A stretch of DNA of 64,000 bases from Mytilus californianus (GCF_021869535.1 NW_026262690.1:69371995-69435994); one strand, 5' to 3'; shown: positions 1-12,450, numbered from the stretch's first letter. Program-made: numbers and translations. The notes: generated by a model not told the origin, from the letters alone.

Positions 1-93
1 GTCCTGTAAAATATTTGTGAAAATAAGACCTCACAAGCTGTATAAACCTAAAGAAATTTTTTGATTTATTGTTTTTCTGGCTTTTGGTCTTTT

Positions 94-1007
94 TATACGA
101 CCTCATATATTGGTATGACCGTCGTCGTCCTGAGACACATTGGTTTTCGCACAATAACTTTAGTTTAAGTGAATGGATCTCTATGAAATTTTACCATAAG
201 GTTCAATACCACAAAAGGAAGGTTGGGATTGATTTTGGGGGTTATGATACCAACAGTTAAGGAATTAGGGGCCAAAAATAAGCATTTTTCTAGTTTCCAA
301 ACAATAACTTGTGGAACGGTGTATGGATCTCTCTGAAATTATATCACAAGTTTCCATTCCACAAAGGGATGGTTAGGATTTGCATTGGGGGGTTATGGCT
401 CAAACCGTTTAGGAATTAGGGGCAAAAAAGGGGGGAAAATAAGGGTGTCCTGGTTAATGGACAAATATTTTAGTACAAAACGTAATTTAAAGCAGTGTAA
501 GGGAGGTAATTCAAATGATGGAATTACCTCCCTTACACTGCTTTTAGATTATGTATAAAGTAATGGTTAATGAACAATTAAGACAATTTAAAAGCAGTGT
601 AAGGGAGTTAATCCAAATACAACATTTTGATTACCTCCCTTACACTGCTTTTAAATTATGTTGAAAGAAATGCATATTTATAAAGGAAGACCAGTAAAAA
701 GAAATTGTGCAACAACATAGTGTATTGCACAAAAGCAAAAAAAAAGGGGGGGGGGGGGGGGGTCAATTCGCAACAGCAAAGTGTATTGCTCAAAAGCAAA
801 AAATTGAATATAAATTCAAATCATATAACCAATTCTAAGTTCTTTGACTACAGTTATTCTGTGTCAGAAACCTTTTATGTGTCAAATATTTAATTACAAT
901 CCAAATTTAGACCTGTATCAAGCGCGAATATTGCGTCCATTTTTGCCCCAACTGATCAGGGTTGGACCTCTGCGGTCGTATCCAGCTGCGCTCTGCGAAG
1001 CAATTTA
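94..1007 (+). repeat. Interspersed repeat family 1 (TATACGACC...), copy A
   Basis: Starts TATACGACC, runs into a CGTCGTCGTCC tract and ends with TGCGGTCGTATCCAGCTGCGC followed by TGCGAAGC. It matches copies at 23552-25590 and 31692-34719 along its length (shared phrases include GACAATAACTTGTGGAACGG and GGGGTTATGGCTCAAACCG). The left end has lost the inner half of the terminal palindrome seen in the other copies. It lacks the roughly 115-bp monomers of copy B. No transposase is visible, so it is non-autonomous. Confidence 0.8.
489..544 (+). repeat. Perfect 24-bp hairpin inside repeat family 1
   Basis: Arms 489-512 and 521-544 are exact inverted complements (AAAGCAGTGTAAGGGAGG... and ...CCTCCCTTACACTGCTTT) around an 8-nt loop. 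A second, imperfect version is at about 595-654. Related hairpins occur in the other two copies. Confidence 0.9.
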
Positions 1008-1383
1008 TTTTTCTTCATGAAGACTGATTTACAGTGATTTCTCCTGTCTTACAGAGTTATAATGGGAATTCAAATTTCAATCATACTTAAGTAAAGATTG
1101 CTTCCAGGCATGTAGGAATTTTAAATCTGACTAATTTTTATACATATTGTATTAAAGTATTTGGAATATGGGGACAACTTATTTGTTTTACAGACACGGC
1201 TATATCAGATTTTCAGTATAGAGTTTGAATATCTGTATGCAAAAAAAGTACCTTGCAATTGGTTCATAGATTTGTGGGACATCATCTGTAAGTAGTTGCT
1301 TGTTGAATTCTGCATTATTGTGAAAATGATTTTATATTAAGATAACAAAATTTTGAACACAATTTTGTGTTTTATTCTTTTAG

Positions 1384-1552
1384 GATGCTATCCTGACTAC
1401 AATGGATATTATACATGATGGATTTGGATACATGTTGGTGTTTGGAGATCTTGTTTGGGTGCCATTCTTGTACTGTCTACAGACTAAATTTCTGGCAGAG
1501 AATAATGTTCATTTATATTGGTATTGTTTGGCAGCCATTGGAGTCTTAAACT
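1384..1552 (+). CDS. LBR/TM7SF2: Reductase exon A
   Basis: Acceptor TTTTAG precedes 1384 and donor GTAAGT starts at 1553. It encodes [17 protein letters not shown] and then FGDLVWVPF, a strongly conserved membrane segment of the family. It ends after the first base of a codon. Confidence 0.92.
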
Positions 1553-4500
1553 GTAAGTATTATTATAAGCCTCTTGTCAATGGCTGGGAGCTCTTTTTTT
1601 CTTTTAAATTTATGCAGATTCTGTTCTTGTATATATACTTTTAGTCAAAAGAAAAGGGACCTTTAACACCCATCTGAGTATTCCTTTAAGTTTATGTGAA
1701 ACACAATTATGCATACAATATTCCTTTTCCAAAGAATTAAAATCCAAATAATGCATGTTACTGTTGACCGAGATAATTAATATTTAATAGTAAAAAATTA
1801 AAGAAAACAATCTAAAAGAGAAATTCAATTTTTTGATACTTTAAAGGCCACAAAAAATAAAGCAAATTAGTCAAGTCTGAACTGTTGGGAATGTTTAAAG
1901 GGGCTTCAAGATATAAAAAAAATTTAAAATACGATTTTTTTTTTGTTCAATCATTAATGAAAAAGTGAAATAATAATTGTTTTAGCAGCCAGTTTGGTTC
2001 AATTTTGTCAAAATAAGCTAAGAAACATCGCTGATGAATTTGACCTCATTGAATCTGTATTCATGTGACCTTCAATTTAACCCCTTAGCTAGAGATGGGT
2101 TACACATGAATTAGGCGTGTTCAGTTATTAAAAGGAAAAGAATGTCAACATTGAAAGTGGAACAAGGGTAAACCCTTTTATTGACCGAATCGATCCACAA
2201 AAACTCAATCTCATACAGATAAAACGATGATTAACACATATTTTTAACCTATAATATGAAATCAAACAAACCTAGAAAAATCCAGTTGCACAAGTTTGTA
2301 TCTATTTATATCTATATTTATGTTTATATCTGGTTAAATGACTGTCTGCAGTTTTCGGGGGTCACCTTGATGGTTAATTAGATGACGTCTAGACTTAAAT
2401 TCACACGAAATGGTGATACATATTATCGAGCCCGTGCATTGTTAATTGTTTATTTTAGACTTTTTATGATTTGGATATACGTTTTAGTATGTTATAAATC
2501 AAATATGAAAATTTGAGTCAAATCGGTGAGCATGAATTTGACAGCTAATGCCCCTTTAAGGGATATGTTCGTAAATTTTTATCACAAATTTGACCTAATA
2601 TGACAGCTAATGCCCCTTTAAGGGATATGTTGGTAAATTTTTATCACAAATTTGACCTAATAAGTCAGTCGTAATAGGATAAGTAGTCTACTTAATTAAA
2701 TGACACAAAAACACTATTTTAAAATGTTTTCTTGACGAGGCAAAAAAATGTAAAAAAAGTGTGTAGGTCCAAATTATTGTACGGTTTTGGTATTTGCAAT
2801 TATATTCAACTTGTTTTTATGCCCCCGCCGTAGCTGAGGGGGCATTCAGTTTTACCCTTGTCCGTCTGAACGTCCGTCCGACCATCCATCCGTACGTCCC
2901 AAAGTTGGTTTCCGTTCTTTAACTTTAGTTTGCCTCAACCAAATGTTATGAAACTTATACACAATGCTCATTACCATAAAATACAGATCAAGTTTGAAAT
3001 TGGGTGGCGTCACTTTTACCGTTCTTGAGTTATGCCCCTTTCTAAACATAAAAATTGCTGATTTTTTTCGTTTCCGTTCTCTAACTTTAGTTTGCCTCAA
3101 CCAAATGTTATGAAACTTATACAGAATGCTAATTACCACATAATGCAGACTTAAGTTCGAAATTGGGTGGCGTCACTTATACCGTTCTTGAGTTATGCCC
3201 CTTTATAAACATAAAAATTGCTGAATTTTTGGTTTCCATTCTCTAACTTTAGTTTGCTTCTACCAAATGTTATGAAACTTATACACAATGCTTATTACCA
3301 TAAAATACAGATCAAGTTTGAATTTTGGTGGTATCACTTTTACCATTCTTGAGTGATGCCTATTTACAAATGGAAAATTTGCTGTATTTTTCGTTGCTGT
3401 TCTCTGACTTCAGTTAGCCACAACCAAATGTTATGAGACTTATACACAATACTTATTACCACAAAACTCAGATCAAGTACAAATTTGGGTAGCATCATTT
3501 TTACTTTTCTTCAGTTATGTCCCTTTATAACTTCATTATGATATGCAAGCTGGGGCATCATCTGTGTCCAATGGACACATTCCCCATTTATTTTTATCAC
3601 AATCAGAAATTTTTTTTCTGCTGGCTGTTCCATTAAAACATACATTGTACCCAGGGAAGGCACTTTAAAAATGGGGTAACCAAATTAAAATTTCACTTAC
3701 ATTTCCACTATGCAAAAACATATATGACACCCACCCATTGCTGAGATTTGGAAGTGCCTTCCGTGGGTCCTATGTATGTTTTTATGGAACAACCCTTAAA
3801 TGGGAGGATAGAAAAAGTGTTAAAAGAAATAGAAAATTTTGAGAATGTACATTTTTTGATATAAATGCTAATGTGAGTTCAAATCTTAATGAACCAAATA
3901 ATTCAATTGTCAGTCTTCAAAAAAAAAAAGAATTCAGCAAGATCAAAGCTGAACTTGGCAATATAAAATACTAGCATCCACATTAGAATTTTATGGAACT
4001 AGAAAATTTTGTCAATAGAAAAAAAACAGGTTTTTTGGTTATATCTGATAGAAACATTTACCTAGTGTTAAAGGGAAAAAATGTTGTTTTGTAAAATTAT
4101 TGAAATACATCCAATGCTATTTTTTATTGCAGTCATTGGTTATTTCATGTTCAGAGGAAGCAATTCACAGAAAAATGAATTTAGGAAGAATCCATATAAT
4201 CCAACATTATCTCGTAAGTATTGACAATAGAAAATTATAATGTATAAAAACATGTTATCATAGATTCCTAGTAAACTAGCAAAAAAATCTATATATACAG
4301 TAAGCATTTATTAACATGTTGTTGTCCCCTGCTTTGTCAGTTTGAATCTTTTTTATGTCCCTGCCGTAGCGCAGGCAGCATTAAGTTTGACCCTTGTCCG
4401 TACGTCAAAAGTACGTACGTCCCTAAGTTGGTTTCCTTTCTCTTACTTTGGTTTGCCTCATCCAAATGTTATGAAACTTATACACAATGCTTATTACCAC

Positions 4501-7500
4501 AAAATACAGATCAAGTTCGAATTTTGGTGGCGTCTCTTTTACCGTTCTAGAGTTATGCCCCTTTACAAATGGCAAAATTGCTGATTTTTTTATGCCCCCG
4601 CCGTAGCGGTGGGGGCATTAAGTTTTACCCTTGTCCGTACGTAGGTACGTCCCAAAATTGGTTTTCGTTCTCTAACTTGATTTTGCCTCAACCAAATGTT
4701 ATGAAAATTATACACAATGCTAATTTCCACAAAACACAGATCAAGTTTGAATTTTGGTGGCGTCACTTTAACCGTTCTAGAGTTATGCCCCTTTATAAAT
4801 GGAAAAATTGCAAAATTTGTATTTTCTTCTAAATATCAAGTAATTTTTAAAATTGGAGTTATCTTCCTTTGTCCATGATTATAGTTGAATCAACTACAAT
4901 CAATGCTTTATACAATGCAATGTTTAATTTTGACTTCCACTGATAAAACACAGATCAAGTTGAATTTGGGAAGTGTCACTTTAACCATTATTGAGTTATG
5001 CCCCTTTATAAATCGAAAGATTGCAAAATTTTTAGTTTCCATTCTGTAACTTAAGTTTGCCCCAACCAAACATTATGAAACCTATTCACAATATTCATTA
5101 CCATAAAAATAAGATCAAGTACAATTTTTTTGTTTCCGTTTTCTAACTTTAGTTTGCCTCAACCAAATGTTATGAAACTTATACACAATGCTTATCACTA
5201 CATAATACAGATTAAGTACGAAATTTGGTGAGAACACTTTTACCATTCTTGAGTTATGTCCCTTTATAAACATAAAAATTGCTGAATTTTTCGTTTCTGT
5301 TCTCTAACTTTAGTTTGTCTCAACCAAATGTTATAAAACTTATACACAACCGTTCTAGAGTTATGCGTGTTTACAAAAAGAAAAATTTCTGAATTTTTAG
5401 TATCTGTTCTCTACTTAAGTTAGTCTAAACCAAATGTTATGAGACTTACACACAAATGCTTATTACCAAGAAACTCAGATCAAGTTCAAATTTGGGTAGC
5501 GTCACTTTTACCGTTCTTCAGTTATGTCCCTTTATAACTATATGATATGCAAGCGGGGGCATCATCTGTCACATTTATTTTTTTCCGATCTCTAATTTAA
5601 GTTAGCCTCAACCAAATGTTATGTAACTTATACACAATGATTATTACCACAAAATACAGATCAAGTTTGAATATGGTTGGTGTCACTTTTACTGTTCTAG
5701 AGTTATGCCCCTTTACAAATGGAAAAATTGCTGAATTTTTCTTTTCCATTCTCTAACTTAAGTTTGCCTCAACCAAATGTTATAAAATTTATAAACAATA
5801 CTTATTACCACAAAACTCAGATCAAATACTAATTTGGGTAGCATCACTTTTACCATTCGTCAGTTATGTCCTAAAGGTTTATTTCAAATAAGATTTCTTG
5901 TATCATTTTTTTTTTAAAACATTTTGAATTGGCCTGAATCTTTCTGATTCTTAAACTGACTTTTGTTTGATTCCTCTAGATTATGCAGGTCAGGGCTGTT
6001 CCAGAAAATACTATGTCCCCCCTAGGGTCGGCCTTTTTTTTAACCCCCACCACCCACAGAAATAAAAATAAATTAAAACAACACTCCCTTTGCATTTTGG
6101 TATTTCAAATACAACCACCCACATAAAATTAAAAAAAATTGCCTTCCCTGGGTTGGAACATAGTATTTTTTGGAACAGCCCTCAGGTCTATTCAGGTGGA
6201 AAATAAAAAAATTGAAATCCTTGTTTGTATTGGTTAAATGGATTTTCATGTGAATATAAAAAGGACACGAGGGGATTTTACACCAAAGTTCTTTAGGCAA
6301 GAAGGCATTGAGTGTGCTGCACCACAGTAGTTGATAAACTTCAATAACTATATAAAAATTCACATTATTTTTAGTGAATTTATGAAAGTGCTCGTGATAA
6401 AATTGTTTCATTTAACCTTGACATCAGTAAAAAATAAGAAGATGTGGTATGATTGCCAATGAGACAACACTCCACCAGAGATCAAATGATGTACACATTA
6501 GCAACTATAGGTCACTGTAAGGCCTTCAACAATGAGCAAAACCCATACTGCATAACAAGCTGTAGTTATTTGAACTTCGAAATAATTAAAACATTTAAAC
6601 AGACAAGACATTTTGTAGTGTCGTCAATAGTTTTCTTTGATCATTATGTCAAATTTGATTTATATTCTTATTTTCAGATTTGGAAACTATTCCAACATCA
6701 ACTGGGAATAGGTTATTGGTATCAGGATGGTGGGGATTATGTAGGAAACCAAACTACCTTGGTGATATCATCATGTCTATAGCTTGGTCATTACCATGTG
6801 GTATGTATTCTGGAATTAGTGTTAAATAGTGTCCATATTAAGTGTTGAAAATTTTCTCATAGGCATATAGAACTATACCAGCACTGCCCATTTAAATCTA
6901 AGCTTCTTAAGCATTAGTAATGAAAATTGGGACATTAAGTTAACAGGAAAAGACAACTATAAATATTGGTTCACCTAACTATATACACTATAGCGCTATT
7001 CATTCCAATCTGTATAAGTTCTGAAATTACACAACTTTTTCATCCAGTTGAAGGTATCTCTGGCCCTGTTTACACAATGTAGTATCTCAGAGACAGGTTT
7101 AAACCATCGTAAACACTTCAAACAAAACATTTTTATGATTTTAATTGGTGTTTGAAGAAAGTTGATCAAAATGTTAGCTTTCTTAACTTTTCCCTCCCTC
7201 AGCTCGTTACTGATGACCATTGATTTGCAACAGGAAGTTGTCTTAAGTGACTTTTTTTTCCAGATTGGACTAAATAACAATAAGCTTTTGAAGCCCATTT
7301 TAGCTTACTTCTTACAAACTCATTATTCAGGTTATACTACTGGAAGGTAGTTTAAGCATCATAATACTATAGGAATTTGGAGATAAAATTGTTTCCAAAT
7401 AATAATTTTCGCTTGCTTAAGCAAATTTAACTGTCACATCCTTCTAGTATTGCAAACATTATTCATTTTGCTATCAGTGTGCTGTTTGAGGAACATCCCA

Positions 7501-7900
7501 GAGGCAGATTTATAGGGTTTTCCAGGTCCCCCCTGAAGCATGACTGGAGCGGGCCCCTCTTAGGCAGTCAGTGAGCCACCACCACCATCCCCACCCCCTC
7601 TTATGAAATTTCACGATCTGCCACTGCATCCTATGGCAGTGCTGACATTTTACTAGTAATTAACCTGACATGCCTTCAGAAAGTTGTTTGATATAAACGT
7701 ATATTGACAACATCCACTCATCATTTATTTCTTTTTCAGGGTTTTCCACGCCAGTTGTATGGTTTTATCCAATATACTTCACAATTCTGCTCATTCATCG
7801 TCAGAGAAGAGATGAAGAAGTATGTGCAAAGAAGTATAAAGCAAGCTGGGATCGTTACTGTGAGAGGGTACCATACAGAATATTTCCAAAAATCTACTAG
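1384..7900 (+). CDS. LBR/TM7SF2: Sterol C14-reductase / lamin B receptor-type protein, 3' part (4 exons)
   Basis: The C-terminal half of an ERG24-type delta(14)-sterol reductase, the family of vertebrate TM7SF2 and LBR, which reduces the C14-C15 double bond of sterol intermediates in the ER or inner nuclear membrane. Exons 1384-1552, 4133-4213, 6678-6800 and 7740-7900 join in frame (phases 1, 1, 1) with GT-AG borders. The joined protein shows family hallmarks in order: [57 protein letters not shown] and the C-terminal [11 protein letters not shown] before TAG. The GWWG...NYLGD region belongs to the conserved reductase core. The N-terminus, including any LBR-type Tudor domain, lies left of the window, so LBR and TM7SF2 cannot be told apart. 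One arginine of the usual R-H-P-N-Y-L-G-D motif is kept, but the His is Lys here (RKPNYLGD). Introns carry many repeats. Confidence 0.93.
1899..2555 (-). mobile_element. TTAA-flanked MITE, copy 1
   Basis: Short terminal inverted repeats AGGGGC / GCCCCT lie between TTAA at 1895-1898 and TTAA at 2556-2559. The body is homologous, in opposite orientation, to the 704-bp element at 30109-30812. TTAA target duplication points to the piggyBac or Kolobok superfamily (inference). There is no coding capacity. Confidence 0.8.
2540..2663 (+). repeat. 62-bp tandem duplication across a MITE end
   Basis: GACAGCTAATGCCCCTTTAA recurs at 2540 and 2602, each followed by the same flank (GGGATATGTT.GTAAATTTTT). 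The unit includes the last bases of the TTAA element plus host flank. Confidence 0.9.
2817..3582 (+). repeat. Repeat family 3 (TATGCCCCCGCC...), copy 1
   Basis: Left end forms a hairpin (TGCCCCC...GGGGGCA) followed by a GTCCGTCC-rich stretch. The interior has tandem monomers of roughly 160 bp (CTCTAACTTTAGTTTGCCTC, ATGTTATGAAACTTATACAC, TTGAGTTATGCCCCTTTA). The right end is GGGGCATCATC followed by the hairpin TGTGTCCAATGGACACA at 3563-3579. Confidence 0.82.
3622..3795. mobile_element. MITE with GGCTGTTCCA ends, copy 1
   Basis: Inverted ends GGCTGTTCCATTAAAACATA and TATGTTTTTATGGAACAACC enclose about 125 bp. The inner parts are also partly inverted (GGGAAGGCACTT / AAGTGCCTTCCG), giving a foldback. 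A related element is at 5993-6181. Confidence 0.72.
4133..4213 (+). CDS. LBR/TM7SF2: Reductase exon B
   Basis: Acceptor TTATTGCAG and donor GTAAGT. Joined to exon A it reads [21 protein letters not shown] and on to NPTLS, matching the GxxIFRGANSQKNxFRKNPSDP stretch of LBR/TM7SF2. Confidence 0.92.
4352..5875 (+). repeat. Repeat family 3, compound copies
   Basis: At least two left ends are present (hairpins at about 4353 and 4590, each followed by ACCCTTGTCCGTACGT), then about eight degraded monomers of roughly 150-160 bp. GGGGGCATCATCTGTC at 5555-5570 is a right end without the full hairpin, and further monomers continue to about 5875. This suggests insertion of one copy in another or tandem growth. 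Confidence 0.75.
5993..6181. mobile_element. MITE with GGGCTGTTCCA ends, copy 2
   Basis: GGGCTGTTCCAGAAAATACT and AGTATTTTTTGGAACAGCCC are near-perfect inverted ends. TCA flanks both sides (5990-5992 and 6182-6184), a possible 3-bp target duplication. Ends and size match 3622-3795. Confidence 0.78.
6428..6610 (+). repeat. Repeat family 7 (GATGTGGTATGATTGCC), partial
   Basis: Contains GATGTGGTATGATTGCCAAT, GAGACAACACTCCACCAGAG and AAGGCCTTCAACAATGAGCA. The same order of phrases is found at 12046, 36846 and 52781, and in reverse at 16240, 31000 and 54230. The class is unknown to me. Confidence 0.75.
6678..6800 (+). CDS. LBR/TM7SF2: Reductase exon C
   Basis: Acceptor TTTTCAG and donor GTATGT. 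It encodes [20 protein letters not shown], then [18 protein letters not shown], the core signature of the sterol reductase family. Confidence 0.93.
7499..7626. mobile_element. Short CA...TG MITE (hAT-like), copy 1
   Basis: Ends CAGAGGCAGAT and ATCTGCCACTG are inverted, and CATCC lies directly on both sides. The interior GAAGCATGACTGGAGCGGGC is shared with the 160-bp element at 32724-32883. The superfamily is an inference from the ends. Confidence 0.7.
7740..7900 (+). CDS. LBR/TM7SF2: Reductase terminal exon
   Basis: Acceptor CTTTTTCAG. It encodes [20 protein letters not shown], then the charged [13 protein letters not shown] stretch and the terminal [14 protein letters not shown], ending at TAG 7898-7900. 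The last residues match the usual [11 protein letters not shown] ending with one change. Confidence 0.93.
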
Positions 7901-9445
7901 TGCAAATCTGACCAATCCAGGGCAACATTCTCTTATATTTTGTTAATAATCATGTCCATTGATATGTTGTATTAAATTTTATTTTTGAAGCTTATTTCCT
8001 TTATCATTATTTTTAATCTTAGATGTATTGCTAAATTTATTTTTGAAAGTTTTTAATTTTTTTGTAAATTATTTTTAAACTACTTTTATTATATATTTTT
8101 TTTTAAATTATTTTGTTTTAATGAGCAAACATGGTTAAACAGACTGAAATACAGGTTTTCAAATCTGATAAGATAGAGAGAATACTCAAGTTCTTTATGA
8201 TCTCATCTTTAATGATAGCACTGCCTAGGAAATAGTCTAGCTCTTAACATTATTCTGTTTTGATTTTTGAGAATTTTCATACTATAGTCCAAATTTCCAT
8301 GCAAGTATGTTGTGTATGTTATAAAGGGTAGATTAGAAAAGGAAGGGACTTTATTGTTTTTCTTTCTTTTTTGTTTCCTTTGGTAAATAACATTGTTATT
8401 TGGTTTTGTTTTTAAGTGCACTCACATCTCTATGAGACATAATTTATTATTTGAAGTCAAGAAAGTACCAACCACCAAAACCCTTCAACAGTTTTTAAAT
8501 CATTTTTTAAATCATTTATTTGTTTGGATAGTGCCATTGTTTATATATAAAGACAGAATAACATTTTCATATACATATTGCATGTTTCGAATTGACTTCT
8601 ATATTTTCTATTTTCTAAATGAAAAGTTTTGCATGGCAAATGAAAAACAAAAAATACTAGCAGTGTAGTTCATTTATTCATATTTTAACATTTACATGAA
8701 ATTGCTTTTTTCATTTTAAGAAAATGGCAAGATGTTAATGTAAATATGTACATATTGTAAAACAACTGTTAGACCAGATTCCTAGTTGTCAAATCATGTA
8801 TATTTTGATGAGTTTTATATAATTTTATGTATAAGACTTTGTAAATAGTAGTGTAAATAATGTACATAACTTTATAATTGTAAATGTGTGTAGCTGTATT
8901 GTAAAAATCAAAAGAAGAAATTGTTAAACAAAATAACTGAAATCATTTTGGGTATACAATTCAGAATAGTTACCTCTCTAAAAAAAAAAAAATATATAGC
9001 TTTAGATTGCCCAAAAAGTCCTCCAAATTAAATTAAAGTTTGCATTAAAATTACTGATAGCTTTATACTTAGTCACAAGATAGGTCTTTCAATTGTTTTC
9101 AATATTCAGAGATATAACTTTTTTCAAATACTGAAAAAGTTAGCATAGTTAGTAATAATTCGTATTGTGAAAAAAAAAAAACAGAATCTATGAACATCTT
9201 GAAAGTGCTTTAATAGGGCCTTTCCATGATGTCATGGGTCCTAACTACCTGTCAATAGTTCTGTTCTTTCTCCAGTTTAAATGTAAGCAAAATATTAATT
9301 TCTATATAAAAGTTGAAATAGATGTGCAACATTGAATAAGGCTCTAACACACAATGTCTTTTCAATGTTATGGACATTCTGATGATTTACTTGCAACAAT
9401 TTTCTTTTTGTGAATGATTCCAATAAAGTAGTTCAGTGCTGTAAA
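7901..9445 (+). other. Probable 3' UTR of the reductase gene
   Basis: AT-rich sequence with no coding potential between the stop codon and AATAAA at 9422-9427 (CCAATAAAGTAG). The length of about 1.5 kb is an inference from this poly(A) signal; an earlier cleavage site cannot be excluded. Confidence 0.45.
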
Positions 9446-9737
9446 AAAGGTCATTTATTTATGTAGAACTATAGTTAGATACAGATGATCTTTTTCAATA
9501 AGTTTAAATGTTGTTATCCTTATCCATAACATTGTTGTACTTTTTGATAAACCAATTAAAACAAATTATAATACTACTGGATTTGATGATTATTTAGCCG
9601 CTGAATGTTGTATCCAACACAAAGCCACTTTGGTAGGGATTCCAAGACTCTTTCCAAACATTGCAAAAAATATAAAAACTTTAAGCTATCAACAAAAAAT
9701 AAGAGTTTGTCAATTACTTTTAACAATGCAACAGCCA

Positions 9738-11297
9738 AATGGACAAATAAAATATAATGACACAGGTGTATGGACAAATCAAAAGAAATTAAAAAGTTGT
9801 ATTGACAAATCAAAAGCAATGAGACAGGTGTATGGACAAATCAAAAGAAATTAAAAAGTTGTATTGACAAATCAAAAGCAATGAGACAGGTGTATGGACA
9901 AATCAAAAGAAATGAAATACTTGTTTTGACAAATAAAAAGCAATAAGACAGGTGTATGGACAAATCAAAAGCAACAAGACAGATATATGGACAAATCAAA
10001 AGAAATGACACAGGTGTATCAGTGTGTAAGGAAAAAGAAATGAAACTGTCATATTGACAAATCAAAAGCAATGAGACAGGTGTATGGACAAATCAAAAGA
10101 AATGACCAAGGTGTATGGATAAATCAAAAGAAATGAAACAGTTGTTTTGACAAATCAAAAGCATTGAGACAGGTTTATGGACAAATCAAAAGCAATGAGG
10201 CAGCTGTATTGACATCAAAAGCAATGAGACTAGTATTGACAATGCTGAAGCAATGGCAGGTATATGGACAAATAAAAAAAAATGACAGTAGTATAGACAA
10301 ATCAAAAGCAAAGAAACAGGTGTATGGACAAATAAAAAAAATGACACGTGTATCAGTGTGTAAGGACAAATCAAAAGAAATGAAACCGTCGTATTGACAA
10401 ATCAAAAGCAATGAGACAGCAGAATGGACAAATCAAAAGTAATGACATAGGTGTATTGACTTTTGAAAGCATTGACACAGGTGTATTAACAAATCAAAAG
10501 CAATGACAGTGGAATGCACAATCCAAAAGAAATGAAACAGTAGAATGGACAAATCAAAAGAGATGTAACAGGTGTATGGACAAATCAAAAGCCATGAAAT
10601 AGGCAACTGCACGAAAGTTATATTGACAAATCAAAAACAACATAAGTGTATAGACAAATTAAAAGCAATGAGATGGGTGACTGTATTTATCAACGAAACA
10701 GGTATATGGACAAATCGAAAGAAATGAGATGGTTGCATTGACAAAACATAAGCAATGCTCCGGAAATATTGACAAATCAAAAGCAATGACACAGGTCTAT
10801 GGACAAATCAAAAGTAATTGCTCAAGTGTATTGACAAATAAAAACATTGACAAATCTAAAGCAACGACAGGTGAACGGACAAATCAAAGTGATGACACAA
10901 GTGTATTGACAAATCAAAAGCAATGATAGTAGTATGGACAAATCAAAGACAATTGACACTGGTGTATGGACAAATTAAAAGTAATGACACAGGTGTATTG
11001 ACAAATGAAAGCATTGGCACAGGTTAACAAATCTAAAGCAATGACACGGGTGTATGGACAAGTAATGACACAGATGTATTGACAAATGAAAGCATTGTCA
11101 CAGGTTATTAACAAATCTAAAGCAATGACACGGGTGTATGGACAAATCAGAAGTAATGACACAGGTGCATTGGCAAATGAAAGCATTGGCACAGGTTATT
11201 AACAAATCTAAAGCAATGACACGGGTGTATGGACAAATCAGAAGTAATGACACAGGTGTATTGACAAATGAAATCATTGGCACAGGTTATTAACAAA
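9738..11297. repeat. 31-bp minisatellite
   Basis: About 50 degenerate copies of a 31-bp unit close to ACAAATCAAAAGCAATGACA plus CAGGTGTATTG. Units vary at scattered positions in the first two thirds. From about 11090 a higher-order unit of 91 bp (three monomers, marked by CACAGGTTATTAACAAATCT) recurs at 11092, 11183 and 11274. Apparent ORFs inside it follow the repeat and are not genes. Confidence 0.92.
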
Positions 11298-12045
11298 TAT
11301 ATCCTATTTATGTATGTTTTTTCTTTAATCCCGGAGATGTAAGCATTATCATTTGGTTTTCATCTTCATATCGGGGATACCTGATATTTATTGTGGGGAA
11401 AACAGATTCTTCCACTAACAAGGTTAGTATGATTAAATTTGCACTGGCCGGGAAATAATCCCAGGCTTGGTCCTCCCATTAACTTTTCACAAGATTGTTG
11501 TTATTTTATCCAACTTTTTATCATTTTGGTATCATAAGCTTATTGTATCATCTACATAATTTCATTTTCAACTTGGTATAACTATACCTTATTCCTGTGT
11601 ATTGATTTTAAGGCTTATTTATTTGGATGAAAAGTCTGCCTTGATTTAGTTACATGAATGCCATCTCTCCTGGTGGTTTGTGCATTTTTTCGGAGTCATA
11701 CCCCAGAATAATAATTTCTCTAGATATATATATGCTATTTGTCTTCAAGGGTTTCATTTTATTTTGCCGTTGCTATTCCTACACCATGGTTATGGTCTTA
11801 GTTGTGGATTTAGGGTTGAACTATTAACACAAATCTATATTTTGCTTCCTATGAGGATTCGTCTTGCGGCTAAGGTTTCCAATATATAATTTGGTGTTTC
11901 TAAAACCAACACGGCGAATCAATTTAGTCCTATATTGGCGTCAGCTGAGCACCTTACCATACAAAAGAGGAGATGTCGCTAATATTGTATTATTTTCTTA
12001 TCCGAGGTTTTAAAGAGATCAGATTTATTTTCGAGTAATTATAAA
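11298..12045. other. Intergenic, nothing recognised
   Basis: AT-rich sequence without ORFs of note, splice-supported exons or repeats I can match elsewhere in the window. Confidence 0.5.
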
Positions 12046-12450
12046 TATAAAAATAAGGAGATGTTGTATGATTGACAATGATACAACTATCCTCCAGAGA
12101 TAAAGTGAAGTAAATGTAAGCAATTATAGGCAAATGTGCGGCCTTCAACAATGAGAAAAACTCATACAATATAGTCGACTATAAAAGGCCCCGACCTGAA
12201 AAATTTGAAACAATTCAAACGAGAAAACTAGGCCTAATTTATAACAAAACAATTTACGAAAAACGCATATGACAGACATGAACCAACGACAATCACTGAA
12301 CTACAGGCTTCTGACTTAGGACAGGCTTATAAAGAATGTGGCGTGGTCAACATGTTTGTGACGCTCAACCCTTTGGTTGAAGTTTTGGGTATTAAGAAAT
12401 TCACACGTCACATATCTGATACGGAAAAAATTTAAAACACCACATTTTTT
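12046..12450 (+). repeat. Repeat family 7 copy
   Basis: AAGGAGATGTTGTATGATTG, GCGGCCTTCAACAATGAGAA, TATAAAAGGCCCCGACCTGA, GAACCAACGACAATCACTGA and AAAGAATGTGGCGTGG occur in the same order as in the copy at 36846. The right boundary is uncertain. Confidence 0.75.

Noticed and set aside
745-762. Poly-G runs (also near 12731 and 24370) as G-quadruplex signals
   Set aside because: They are single homopolymers inside repeats, and their length is prone to sequencing error, so I draw no conclusion.
1193-1290. Possible extra reductase exon before 1384
   Set aside because: A GTAAGT-like donor is present (CATCTGTAAGT), but the frame does not join to the next exon in phase and the text does not resemble the expected family sequence.
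9738-11297. CRISPR-like array
   Set aside because: The repeats are direct, contiguous and degenerate, without unique spacers, and the context is eukaryotic.
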